Shown in pieces: positions 17,815-26,459 of a stretch of DNA of 64,000 nucleotides (position 1 is its first letter; each line of letters begins with the position of its first letter). The notes under the pieces are model-generated. The model was not told the origin of the DNA. It saw only the letters and a list, made by a program, of their open reading frames with translations, and made no database searches. The translations under genes and the position numbers were made by a program. Origin of the DNA: JAEXOD01 sp964652025 (GTDB lineage: Bacteria; Bacteroidota; Ignavibacteria; Ignavibacteriales; Melioribacteraceae). The stretch covers positions 62,001 through 126,000 of the forward strand of contig CAZYZX010000012.1 of the NCBI GenBank assembly GCA_964652025.1, in the 5' to 3' direction.

Positions 17815-18414
17815 ATGGAAATAACTAAAGTAGAAAGGATAAACAGTATAATTAAAGCAGCATACGAAGAGTTTATAGAAAAAGGGTATGAAGCAGCTTC
17901 GATGGAAAGCATAGCAAAGCGCGCAAACTTAAGCAAAGGGGGTGTTTATCACCATTTTTCTAGTAAAGATGAGTTATTATTTGCTGTAAACAGTTTTATT
18001 ATGGAACCTATTGTAGTTATGATGCGTAAAGCGGAACTATCTGATAATTCTTTTGATGCGCTAAAAGTTTTTATTTACGATTTTTTTGAATTTTGGATTG
18101 AAAGAAAGAAGGATTTGGAATTAAATTTATTGGTGATTTCTAAATTAGTTCAATCTAATTATGGAAAGCAAAGTTACAATGAATATTTAAATAATATGAA
18201 AGTTTTTTTTGAATTTATGTTAATTAAAGCAATAGAAAAAAAAGAAATAAAAAATTGTAAAGTAAATTTGATTTCTTCTTTACTTTTTACGATTTTAGAA
18301 GGTAATTTGATAAAAATTGCTATAAATAATAGTAATTTAACATGTAAAAATTTAGTTGAAGAAATTGAAGTTTTATTATTAAATAACTTAGAATTAAAAT
18401 TATCTTGGTATTAA
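17815..18414 (+). CDS. TetR family transcriptional regulator
   Basis: A 199-residue repressor with an N-terminal helix-turn-helix (about residues 8-55, ending in the typical LSKGGVYHHFSSKDELL) and an all-helical ligand domain. GAGG lies five bases before the ATG. Two identical operators in the upstream gap suggest that it represses itself and the divergent thioredoxin/NHL gene. Its stop is directly followed by the ATG of the antiporter gene, so the antiporter, the small lipoprotein and perhaps the Ntn hydrolase are in the same transcript. The inducer is unknown. Confidence 0.93.
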   Translation: MEITKVERINSIIKAAYEEFIEKGYEAASMESIAKRANLSKGGVYHHFSSKDELLFAVNSFIMEPIVVMMRKAELSDNSFDALKVFIYDFFEFWIERKKDLELNLLVISKLVQSNYGKQSYNEYLNNMKVFFEFMLIKAIEKKEIKNCKVNLISSLLFTILEGNLIKIAINNSNLTCKNLVEEIEVLLLNNLELKLSWY

Positions 18415-20373
18415 ATGAATTTTGGAATTGTTACAGATTTAATTGTACTTTTTGCAGTTGCTATTATTATTATTTTGTTATTTAGCAGATTAAAAATTCC
18501 TGCAGTAATTGGCTTTTTAATAACTGGTATTGCCCTTGGACCGTTTGGCTTTAAAGTAATTGAGGATATAGAAAGTGTAAACAGCCTTGCAGAATTTGGA
18601 ATAATTTTATTGTTATTTACTTTAGGCATTGAATTTTCCTTTAAGGAAATATTTCAATTAAGAAAATCTTTAATTGTAGGGGGCGGTTCTCAAATATTAA
18701 TTACAGCTATTGGGGTTTTTTTTATTGCAAATTTTTTAGGGGTTGGCTTAAAGGCGGCTATTTTAATTGGATTTTTGGCTGCTTTAAGTAATACTGGTAT
18801 AGTATTAAAAATATTAGCAGATAAAGGGGAATTAGATACATTACACGGCAAAAATACATTAGCTATTTTGATTGCACAGGATTTAATATCAATACCCATG
18901 ATGTTGTTTATACCATTTTTAACTGAAAATGGTAAAGATACTTTACAAATATACTTATTAATATTTAAGCTATTAGTAATTTTGGTTATAGTTTATGTTT
19001 TAGCAAAATATGTTGTGGCATATTTTTTATATAGAATTGCTAAAACAAGAATTAGGGAATTATTTTTAATTACTATTTTAGTTATATGTTTTGGTATTGT
19101 GTGGCTAACTAACGAGTTGGGTGTTTCTGTTGCACTTGGTGCTTTTTTGGCGGGATTAATTATTTCTGAAAGCGAATTTAGCCAACAAGCTTTAAGTAAT
19201 ATTTTACCATTTAGAGATATATTTTTAAGCATTTTTTTTGTATCCATAGGAATGCTTTTAAACTTTAAAACAGTTTTAGATAATTTTGCTTTAGTTTTAG
19301 TTTTAACATTGGCTGTAATAGTATTAAAAGCTATTTTTGCTACTCTTTCTGGCAATTTTTTAAAGTTACCCTTTAGAGTTTCTGTTTATGTTGGTTTAAG
19401 CTTAAGCTCAATTGGAGAGTTTTCTTTTATTTTAGCAAAAGAAGGACTAAATTTTGGAATAATTAACGAAAACTTTCACCAGATATTTTTAGCAATATCT
19501 ATTTTAACAATTACAGCAGTGCCTTTTTTTATGAAGTATCAAAATAAGCTTTATGAAATAATAGGAAAGATAACAAAAATAAAATCTGATAAATATGAAA
19601 TAAATGTTGTAAAAGAAAAATTAAAGGACCATTTAATTATTGTAGGTTATGGAATTAATGGGAAAAATTTAACAAAGGCTGCAAAGTTTTCTAACATTCC
19701 CTACGTTGTATTAGAAATTAATCCGGAAACGGTAGAAAGAGAGCGCAAAAAAGGAATACCAATATATTATGGTGATGCAGCAACAGAAGGTGTTTTAGAA
19801 GCAATGAATATAAAAGAAGCGAGAATTATTGTAGTTGCGATTAATGAGCCATACTCTGCACGTAGAATTGTTGCTTTAGCAAAAGGCTTAAATAAAAATA
19901 TTCATGTAATAGTTAGAACAAGATATATAAGTGAAATTAATGGACTTTTAGAAACTGGCGCAGATGAAGTTATACCAGAAGAATACGAAACAAGTATAGA
20001 AATATTTATCCGCGTTTTACTAAAATATTTGGTACCTTTAGAAGATATAGAAAATTTTATAGATGAAATTAGGGCTAATAGTTATAAGCTATTTAGAATG
20101 AATCCCAATAAAAGGAAGAAAATAATTTTTGATATACCAGAAGTTACAATCTCATCTGTTAAAGTGGGTAAAAAGAGTAAATTATTATATAAATCTTTAC
20201 AAGAATTGAATTTTAGAAATAGGTATTCTGCATCTGTATTAGTAGTTAGAAGAGGGAGAGAAATAATTTCTAATCCAAATAAAGATTATAAGATTGAACC
20301 GAACGATATACTTTATGTTTTTTGTGAGCCAAATAAAATTAATGAATTAAGAGCAATATTAAACGAAAATTAA
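18415..20373 (+). CDS. KefB-type monovalent cation:proton antiporter (CPA2) with RCK domains
   Basis: A 652-residue inner-membrane protein. The first ~390 residues form the 12-13 membrane segments of a CPA2 sodium/potassium:proton exchanger (motif LGIEFSFKEI, and ELGVSVALGAFLAGLIISES). A TrkA-N/RCK domain follows (about 400-540; nucleotide loop GYGINGKNL and acidic strand end VLEINPE), then a TrkA-C domain at the C terminus. Such proteins move K+ or Na+ against H+ and are gated by ligand binding to RCK. It starts immediately after tetR with no intergenic base, suggesting control by that regulator. Confidence 0.93.
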   Translation: MNFGIVTDLIVLFAVAIIIILLFSRLKIPAVIGFLITGIALGPFGFKVIEDIESVNSLAEFGIILLLFTLGIEFSFKEIFQLRKSLIVGGGSQILITAIGVFFIANFLGVGLKAAILIGFLAALSNTGIVLKILADKGELDTLHGKNTLAILIAQDLISIPMMLFIPFLTENGKDTLQIYLLIFKLLVILVIVYVLAKYVVAYFLYRIAKTRIRELFLITILVICFGIVWLTNELGVSVALGAFLAGLIISESEFSQQALSNILPFRDIFLSIFFVSIGMLLNFKTVLDNFALVLVLTLAVIVLKAIFATLSGNFLKLPFRVSVYVGLSLSSIGEFSFILAKEGLNFGIINENFHQIFLAISILTITAVPFFMKYQNKLYEIIGKITKIKSDKYEINVVKEKLKDHLIIVGYGINGKNLTKAAKFSNIPYVVLEINPETVERERKKGIPIYYGDAATEGVLEAMNIKEARIIVVAINEPYSARRIVALAKGLNKNIHVIVRTRYISEINGLLETGADEVIPEEYETSIEIFIRVLLKYLVPLEDIENFIDEIRANSYKLFRMNPNKRKKIIFDIPEVTISSVKVGKKSKLLYKSLQELNFRNRYSASVLVVRRGREIISNPNKDYKIEPNDILYVFCEPNKINELRAILNEN

Positions 20374-20375
20374 AA

Positions 20376-20657
20376 ATGAAAAAAATACTATATTTAAGTT
20401 TATTAGTCCTAATTACAAATTGTGCTCCAACGTTAGAGCTATATACATATCCTGTAACGCAAACAAGCAAAGTGCTAAATAAAAGTGTAAGCTCTCTTAA
20501 TTGGTTAGATAGCGAAAAAGTTAAAATATTAAAAGTTAAAAGAAATGGGAAAGATATTTTAAGAATTAATAGCTATTTTACATTTGCAGAAAATGATACT
20601 GTTTATATACTTGGTAAAAGTAGCGATAGGAATTACATAAAAATGTTTTTTGAATAA
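20376..20657 (+). CDS. Small lipoprotein, function unknown
   Basis: A 93-residue protein with a clear lipoprotein signal (MKKILYLSLLVLITNC; Cys at 16). The mature part is about 75 residues, beta-rich, and has no motif that I recognise. It starts two bases after the antiporter stop and ends 11 bases before the Ntn hydrolase gene, so it is part of the tetR operon. The signal peptide, the tight spacing and normal codon use support a real gene. Confidence 0.7.
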   Translation: MKKILYLSLLVLITNCAPTLELYTYPVTQTSKVLNKSVSSLNWLDSEKVKILKVKRNGKDILRINSYFTFAENDTVYILGKSSDRNYIKMFFE

Positions 20658-20668
20658 ATGAGGAATAT

Positions 20669-21865
20669 ATGAAACGATTGATATTAATAATGGTATTTAT
20701 TTTAGCAGTTGATAATTATGCATGTACAACGGCTATAGTATCTGGTAAATATACAATAGATGGTAGACCAATATTATGGAAGCATAGAGATTCTGATGAA
20801 AAAGATAATGTAATAAGATATTTTAATGATGGGAAATATTATTATGTTGGATTAGTTAATGCAAACGATAAAAATGGGGAAAGTATATGGGCAGGCTGTA
20901 ATGAATTTGGTTTTGCTATTATGAATTCTGCATCTTATAACTTAATAGATGAGGATACAATTGATGTTAAAGATAGAGAAGGAATAATAATGAAGTTGGC
21001 ATTGGGGCAATGTAAAACGTTACAAGATTTTGAAAATTTACTAAAATCATTACCCAAACCACTTGGTGTAGAAGCTAACTTTGGCGTTATTGATGCATAT
21101 GGTGGTGCAGCTTATTATGAAACAGATAATTTTAACTTTACTAAAATAGATGTTAATGACGCAAAAATTGCACCTTTTGGTTATGTAATTAGAACTAACT
21201 ATTCTTTTACTGGTGATCCAGAAACAGGTTATGGATATATTAGGTTTAATAGCGCTAACACCCTTTTTTATAATGCTCAAGCTATGGGGATTTTAACGCC
21301 TGAATTTATTTTTAATAATTGCAGTAGAAGTTTATTTCACTCTTTAATGGGGATTGATTTAACAGATATTAAAACTAAAACTAGTTTTGTTCCATTCCAA
21401 GATTATATTCCCCGCTATAGTAGTGTTTCATCAATTGTAATACACGGAATAAAACCAAATGAAAATTTAAAGGACTTAGTAATGTATTCAGTGGTTGGAT
21501 TTCCTTTAACATCGGTAGCAATTCCAGTATTTATTTTTAACAAAAACAGTTTACCTAAAATTATTGCACCGGATAAAGATGGAAAATCGGAACTGTGTAA
21601 TCTTTCCCTAACATTAAAAAAAGAGTTATTCCCAATAACAAGAGGAAGTGGTGTAAACTACATAAAATTAGATAAATTAACTAATAACACTGATGGTGGG
21701 ATATTAAAGAAAATACAATTAATAGAAAAGAAAATATTAGAATTAACTGATGGTGCAATAAAAGGCAACTGGGGTATAAAAGAGGTTAATAATTTATATA
21801 ACAAAATAGATGAGTTAGTGCCCGCAGAATACGAAAAAGAGTTTAATATAAAACTTAACAAATAG
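20669..21865 (+). CDS. Secreted Ntn-hydrolase (linear amide C-N hydrolase / acyltransferase-like)
   Basis: A 398-residue exported enzyme of the N-terminal-nucleophile superfamily, near the C45 acyl-CoA:6-aminopenicillanate acyltransferase and choloylglycine hydrolase groups. The first 18 residues form a signal peptide whose cleavage would expose Cys19 in NYACTTAI, the expected catalytic nucleophile; GRPILWKHRDSD after it fits the conserved Arg/Asp region. Signal peptidase cleavage rather than self-processing could thus create the active N terminus. Natural substrates are amides of amino acids or peptides, unknown here. It overlaps the convergent phosphoesterase gene by 11 bases. Confidence 0.8.
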   Translation: MKRLILIMVFILAVDNYACTTAIVSGKYTIDGRPILWKHRDSDEKDNVIRYFNDGKYYYVGLVNANDKNGESIWAGCNEFGFAIMNSASYNLIDEDTIDVKDREGIIMKLALGQCKTLQDFENLLKSLPKPLGVEANFGVIDAYGGAAYYETDNFNFTKIDVNDAKIAPFGYVIRTNYSFTGDPETGYGYIRFNSANTLFYNAQAMGILTPEFIFNNCSRSLFHSLMGIDLTDIKTKTSFVPFQDYIPRYSSVSSIVIHGIKPNENLKDLVMYSVVGFPLTSVAIPVFIFNKNSLPKIIAPDKDGKSELCNLSLTLKKELFPITRGSGVNYIKLDKLTNNTDGGILKKIQLIEKKILELTDGAIKGNWGIKEVNNLYNKIDELVPAEYEKEFNIKLNK

Positions 21866-22763
21866 CTACAGCAGAATTAATAACTTGCAATTTTGGTAAG
21901 CTACGATAATTAAGATTTATTTGTTGCAAGGAGTTTAAATCTGTATTTAACAAAATACCAGATGATAGATGAACGTTTAAGTTATCCACAGACGCTCCAG
22001 CATTAGAAAAAATAATATTTTTTCTTTCATAAATTTTAAGCTCGTGACTATGCCCATGAAGCACATATTTTACGCCACCTTCTGCAAAAAGTTTAATTAG
22101 TTTTTTCTTACCGCGTAGTTTCATTGTGTATTTTTCAATTTTGTTCCAAATGGTGCCATAGGATGAAGTAGACTCGACATGATTTTTATAAAAGTGGTGA
22201 TGGGCAAGAATTATTTTAGTTTTGTTTTTTAATGCAGGGTCAAATAATAATTTTGCAATAGTCTTAAAATCTTCATAAAATACTTTACCATTAGAAGCAA
22301 AAGGATTTAATAACCTACCATAAAAATCTATAGTATTAATAATAATAAAAGCAATATTATCAACAATTTTTACAAGAGGAAAGATACTATGATTAGTAGG
22401 TGAGGAATTAGGAAAAAGGTCTGAAAATACATCAAAAAAAGTGCGTACTTTATAAAAATAATCTGTATGTAAACATTTAGCGGGGAAAGTTAAAATATCT
22501 GTAGCTGCTTGAACACCTCCATAAATATCATGATTACCGATTGTAACAGTAACTTTATCGAAATTATATATGCCATAAGAAATAAGTAATTTACGTAGGA
22601 TTATCCAATCTTCTTTGTTACTGTTATCAGAAATATCCCCAGTTATTACAAGGTGGTCTAAGTTATTTTCTGCAAAGTATTTAATTAATTCGCGGGTTTT
22701 AATTATGTTATTTCTTTTATAATTTTTGCACAAGTGTAAATCTGATATGTGAAATATTTTCAT
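21855..22763 (-). CDS. Metallophosphoesterase (calcineurin-like)
   Basis: A 302-residue protein carrying all motifs of the calcineurin-like fold: DLHL (Asp8, His10), GDISD, GNHD, the histidine in LAHHHFY and HGHSHE. These bind two metal ions that hydrolyse phosphomono- or diesters. There is no signal peptide, so it is cytosolic. Relatives include cAMP phosphodiesterase CpdA and UDP-diacylglucosamine hydrolase LpxH/LpxI-type enzymes; the sequence does not decide between them. It is divergent from olsF. Confidence 0.88.
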   Translation of the reverse strand: MKIFHISDLHLCKNYKRNNIIKTRELIKYFAENNLDHLVITGDISDNSNKEDWIILRKLLISYGIYNFDKVTVTIGNHDIYGGVQAATDILTFPAKCLHTDYFYKVRTFFDVFSDLFPNSSPTNHSIFPLVKIVDNIAFIIINTIDFYGRLLNPFASNGKVFYEDFKTIAKLLFDPALKNKTKIILAHHHFYKNHVESTSSYGTIWNKIEKYTMKLRGKKKLIKLFAEGGVKYVLHGHSHELKIYERKNIIFSNAGASVDNLNVHLSSGILLNTDLNSLQQINLNYRSLPKLQVINSAVAIC

Positions 22764-22807
22764 AAAATCAATAAAAAGTTTTTACAAAATTAAAATCGTA
22801 TTATTAT

Positions 22808-22856
22808 CTAAATATTAACATAGTGTTACGTAATTGTTAATAATATTTAGTTAACA
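22808..22856. repeat. Interrupted inverted repeat between phosphoesterase and olsF
   Basis: The left arm CTAAATATTAACA (22808-22820) pairs with the right arm TGTTAATAATATTTAG (22835-22850), with a three-base bulge. A further TTAACA copy follows at 22851-22856. It may be an operator or a transcript hairpin between the divergent genes. In a region this AT-rich, chance is not excluded. Confidence 0.3.
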
Positions 22857-22909
22857 TTTATTTAAAGTTTATATAACAATAAATTAATATATGTAAAAAA
22901 TCTAATACA

Positions 22910-22918
22910 TATATTTGC
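22910..22918 (+). promoter_or_regulatory. TATATTTGC box upstream of olsF
   Basis: TATATTTGC ends 21 bases before the olsF ATG and is an exact match to the Bacteroidota -7 consensus TAnnTTTG. No -33 TTG is seen at the usual distance. Confidence 0.4.
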
Positions 22919-22939
22919 ACAATTATTTATGGGTAAAAA

Positions 22940-24694
22940 ATGATAGATATTGAAAAAATTCTAAATGAAAAAATAGGAAATAATATTTTATTTAATTACA
23001 AAATAACAAGAAATAGTATAATTTATTTATTAAAAAAACTATTTTATACAAATAAAATAAATAATTTTTTAACTGCAAATAAAACACTAAAGGGTATTGA
23101 ATTAATAGAAGAGTTATTTGAGGAATTAAATTTTAGTTACAAATTAGCAAATAAAGACATTAAAAAAATACCATCAGAAGGCAGGTTAATAGTTGTAGCA
23201 AATCATCCAATAGGAAGTTTAGATGGTTTAGCACTATTAAAAATGATTTATGAAATAAGAAAAGATGTTAAAATAGTAGTTAATGATATATTATATAATT
23301 TAGAAAACTTGCGAGATTTTTTTATTCCAGTTAATGTTTTTAATAGGCAATTAACAAAAGAAAGTTATGAAAAAATAGGAGAGCAATTAACAAACGAGGG
23401 GGTAATAATAATATTTCCAGCGGGTGAGGTTAGTAGGTTAAAATTTTTTACCGTTACAGATAAAAAGTGGAACTTGGGTGCTGTAACATTTGCAAAAAAA
23501 TATAATTCTCCAATTTTACCAGTTTATGTTGAAGCCAAAAACTCTTGGTACTTTTATTTAATTTCAACATTATATAAACCACTATCTACAATGTTATTAA
23601 TACATGAACTTTATAATAAGAAAGATAAAACAATAAATTTAATTATAGGGGATCCAATTCCAGCAAAGGCATTTAGTGAGAATGTAATAACAGATTTTTA
23701 TCAAACAAAATTATTACGCAAGCATTTATATAACTTAAAAAAACCGAATAAAAACGTATTTATAACAGAAAAAAATATAATTCACCCAGTAGATAGAAAA
23801 CTTATAAAAAAGGAATTAAATAAGGCAACTATATTAGGAATTACAGAAGACAACAAGAAAATAATATTAACCAAAAAAGAAAACTCACCAAATACCTTAA
23901 ACGAAATTGCACGATTGCGTGAACTAACATTTAGAAAAGTTGGAGAAGGAACAGGGAAAAGATATGATTTAGATATGTATGATGAGCATTATTATCATTT
24001 AATAGTATGGGATGAGACGGAATTGGAAATAGTAGGTTCTTATAGGCTTGGCTTTGGTGATGAAATTTTAAAGGCTAAAGGTGTAGAAGGATTTTATACA
24101 AGCACATTATTTAATTTTAGTAACAGTTTTATAAATAATTATTTACCAAGTGCAATTGAACTTGGAAGAAGTTTTGTGCAAAAAAAATATTGGAATACAA
24201 ATGTATTGTTTTATCTATGGCAAGGTATAGGTGCATTTTTAGCGTCAAATCCACAAATAAAATATATGTTTGGTGGTGTTAGTATTAGCAATTCTTATCC
24301 ATTAGAAGTTAGGCAAATGATTGTTTATGTTTACAAAAAGTGGTTTAGTGATAATGCTAATACGGTGTTATCAAAAAATAGGTTTATTATTCCTAATGAT
24401 ATTTTAGAAAAATTAGAAAAAAATTTTGTTGGTACATCATTTAAAGATGATTATAAAATACTAAAGCAGTTACTTAAACCATATGGCTTAACTGTTCCAG
24501 TGCTTTATAAACATTACGCAGAATTATGTGAAAATGATGGAGTAAAGTTTTTGGATTTTGGAGTTGATAAAGATTTTGAAAATTGCATTGATGGTTTTAT
24601 AGTAATAGACGCTGAAAAAATTAAGCCCGAAAAAAAGGAAAAGTATATTAATTATTTTCTAAAAGGAAATAATAAATTAAGTCTTTTAGGTTAA
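22940..24694 (+). CDS. olsF: Bifunctional acyltransferase, OlsF-like (ornithine/aminolipid synthesis)
   Basis: A 584-residue two-domain protein. The N-terminal half (about 1-270) is a PlsC-type O-acyltransferase with the catalytic HX4D motif in NHPIGSLDG and a second motif FPAGEVSR. The C-terminal half (about 290-580) is a GNAT-like N-acyltransferase of the OlsB/hemolysin type (LRELTFRKVGEGTGKRYDLD, then YRLGFG and IELGRSFV). This order is that of OlsF, which makes ornithine lipids by N-acylating ornithine and then O-acylating the product. The amino acid used (ornithine, glycine or another) cannot be read from the sequence. It probably works at the inner membrane surface. Confidence 0.75.
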   Translation: MIDIEKILNEKIGNNILFNYKITRNSIIYLLKKLFYTNKINNFLTANKTLKGIELIEELFEELNFSYKLANKDIKKIPSEGRLIVVANHPIGSLDGLALLKMIYEIRKDVKIVVNDILYNLENLRDFFIPVNVFNRQLTKESYEKIGEQLTNEGVIIIFPAGEVSRLKFFTVTDKKWNLGAVTFAKKYNSPILPVYVEAKNSWYFYLISTLYKPLSTMLLIHELYNKKDKTINLIIGDPIPAKAFSENVITDFYQTKLLRKHLYNLKKPNKNVFITEKNIIHPVDRKLIKKELNKATILGITEDNKKIILTKKENSPNTLNEIARLRELTFRKVGEGTGKRYDLDMYDEHYYHLIVWDETELEIVGSYRLGFGDEILKAKGVEGFYTSTLFNFSNSFINNYLPSAIELGRSFVQKKYWNTNVLFYLWQGIGAFLASNPQIKYMFGGVSISNSYPLEVRQMIVYVYKKWFSDNANTVLSKNRFIIPNDILEKLEKNFVGTSFKDDYKILKQLLKPYGLTVPVLYKHYAELCENDGVKFLDFGVDKDFENCIDGFIVIDAEKIKPEKKEKYINYFLKGNNKLSLLG

Positions 24695-24746
24695 ATTAAT
24701 CTATCTTTTCATTAAATTCGGGCATAATTATTAACACCTAAAAAAG

Positions 24747-25517
24747 TTAAAATCCAGTGTAATCTTTAACTTCTATAACTTGAGTGTTTGCTACTTTATC
24801 AGCTATCTTCCTACCATCGGCTGCTGATAAAACTATAAAACAATCAAATATAAATGTAATACCCCCGATAAAGTTGCGCAAAAAGGATTGACCTTTAGAG
24901 CAAGGTGTATTATTTTCTAAATTTACAACCATCAATCCCATCATTTTTTTCCCCAAGCTCTGTCCTTTGCCTATTCCATCTTTAAGATAGGCATAGCTTA
25001 GAGGAATTAAAGCAAATAAAATTATAAGCAAATAAAATAAAAAAGCAGAATCGTAGTATAATAAAGAAAGTCCCATTACAAAGGCTATAATTAGAAGTGG
25101 TACAAATAATAATCCAGTTATAAAACCATCGATTATATAAGCAAAAAATCTACCACCTAAACCAGCCTTTGGATACACTACTTGAGGACCCATGTTATAA
25201 TTAGGCTGTTGATAGTTTTGATTGTAATTTGGTTGCTGAAATCCTTGGTTAGGCCGTTGATAGTTTTGGTTATAGTTAGGTTGCTGAAATCCTTGATTAG
25301 GCCTTTGATAGTTTTGATTGTAATTTGGTTGTTGAAATCCTTGGTTAGGCTGCTGATAGTTTTGATTATAATTTGGTTGTTGAAATCCTTGATTAGGTTG
25401 TTGATAATTTTGATTATAATTAGGTTGAGTTTGTAAATAACCCAAATTCAATCCGCAGTTACTGCAATATTTAGAGCCTTCTTCAACTTGAGCAGAACAT
25501 TGTGGACAAATAATCAT
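24747..25517 (-). CDS. RDD family membrane protein with zinc ribbon and Q/N repeats (copy 1)
   Basis: A 256-residue protein in three parts. The N terminus is a short zinc ribbon (CPQC and CSNC). A Q/N/P/Y-rich tract of repeated 16-residue units built on QPNYNQNYQQPNQGFQ follows, then an RDD domain with three membrane segments, including GKGQSLGKKMMG and the C-terminal ADGRKIADKVANTQVI. The ATG at 25517 is chosen because AAAGGAGG stands just before it; an in-frame ATG 15 bases upstream precedes that ribosome site. RDD proteins are membrane proteins of mostly unknown transport function. A second copy lies next upstream. Confidence 0.85.
   Translation of the reverse strand: MIICPQCSAQVEEGSKYCSNCGLNLGYLQTQPNYNQNYQQPNQGFQQPNYNQNYQQPNQGFQQPNYNQNYQRPNQGFQQPNYNQNYQRPNQGFQQPNYNQNYQQPNYNMGPQVVYPKAGLGGRFFAYIIDGFITGLLFVPLLIIAFVMGLSLLYYDSAFLFYLLIILFALIPLSYAYLKDGIGKGQSLGKKMMGLMVVNLENNTPCSKGQSFLRNFIGGITFIFDCFIVLSAADGRKIADKVANTQVIEVKDYTGF
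25194..25427 (-). repeat. 48-bp tandem repeat coding the Q/N-rich tract
   Basis: Four nearly identical 48-bp units and a partial fifth unit encode QPNYNQNYQ(Q/R)PNQGFQ repeats in the RDD gene. Units differ mainly by single-base changes such as the CAA/CGG-type change giving Q or R. Unit number is likely to vary between strains by slippage or recombination. Confidence 0.85.
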
Positions 25518-25621
25518 TGTGCCTCCTTTCATGATATTTACTTTTAATTGTTTATTATTACTTCTATATCTAATAAATTAAATTTCTTTATCAAAATTTT
25601 TAAAATTAATAAATCAATAAA

Positions 25622-26323
25622 TTACATACCATTATAATCTTTAACATTAATTACTTGTGTATTTGCAACTAAATCCGCAACTTTTCTACCATCTTTAGTT
25701 GCTAAAACCATAATGGGCTCAATTAAAGCTGTAACTATATTTAAGTAAGGAATAAAATAAAGTACTGACGAAATAAATGTTCTAATAGCAGATTTACCCA
25801 CTGTACATGGTTTATTATCATCTAAACTAACAACCATTAATCCCATAGCTTTTTTACCAATACTTTGCCCTTTAAAAAGTCCATCTTTAATATATAGATA
25901 AACTGTAGGAAGTAATCCATAAGTAGTTATTAAATAAAAATAGACGCTTCGAGAATCATAAAAAAGGGAATCACTAATTGCAAAAAATAAAAACATAGGT
26001 CCTAAAAGGAAAAGGAAAATAAGATTATCAATTATTGCAGCTAAAAGTCTATTACCTAAATTAGCTTTAGGATATATTAATGTACTACCCATGTAGTAAG
26101 GTGGATTTGTGCCATAATTAGGCTGTTGATAGCCTTGATTATAGTTTTGATTGTAATTTGATTGTTGATAATTCTGTTGTTGATAATTTTGAGTGTAATT
26201 AGGCTGTTGGTAATTTTGATAATAATTAGGTTGAGTTTGCATATTAGCAAAATTAAATCCGCAATTAGTACAAAATTTTGTGTTATCAGCATTTACTGTA
26301 GAACATTGTGGACAAGTAATCAT
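25622..26323 (-). CDS. RDD family membrane protein with zinc ribbon and Q/N repeats (copy 2)
   Basis: A 233-residue paralogue of the neighbouring gene with the same plan: zinc ribbon (CPQC, CTNC), a shorter and less regular Q/N/Y-rich tract (QPNYxQNYQ units, about residues 32-75), and an RDD domain with three membrane segments ending in DGRKVADLVANTQVI. AGAAGGAGG is placed five bases before the ATG. The pair probably arose by tandem duplication; each has its own strong ribosome site, and 298 bases separate this start from the next gene's stop region only by an AT-rich spacer of about 100 bases. Confidence 0.85.
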   Translation of the reverse strand: MITCPQCSTVNADNTKFCTNCGFNFANMQTQPNYYQNYQQPNYTQNYQQQNYQQSNYNQNYNQGYQQPNYGTNPPYYMGSTLIYPKANLGNRLLAAIIDNLIFLFLLGPMFLFFAISDSLFYDSRSVYFYLITTYGLLPTVYLYIKDGLFKGQSIGKKAMGLMVVSLDDNKPCTVGKSAIRTFISSVLYFIPYLNIVTALIEPIMVLATKDGRKVADLVANTQVINVKDYNGM

Positions 26324-26459
26324 GTTTCCTCCTTCTGTAATATTATTTATGTAACGTTTTTTAAAATAATAAGAATTAATAATTATGTCAAATAAATTTT
26401 ACAATTTTTTAATTAGAAAAATTTTAATAAATTTAACATTTAATAATTGAGTGATAAGC

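Noticed and set aside
18993..19355. Minus-strand 120-codon frame inside the antiporter gene
   Set aside because: The composition follows the complementary membrane-protein codons and there is no ribosome site.
25194..25436. Tandem repeat resembling a CRISPR array, with an antisense open frame of 84 codons
   Set aside because: The 48-base units are contiguous, without spacers, and code in frame for a Q/N-rich tract; the antisense frame is only its mirror.
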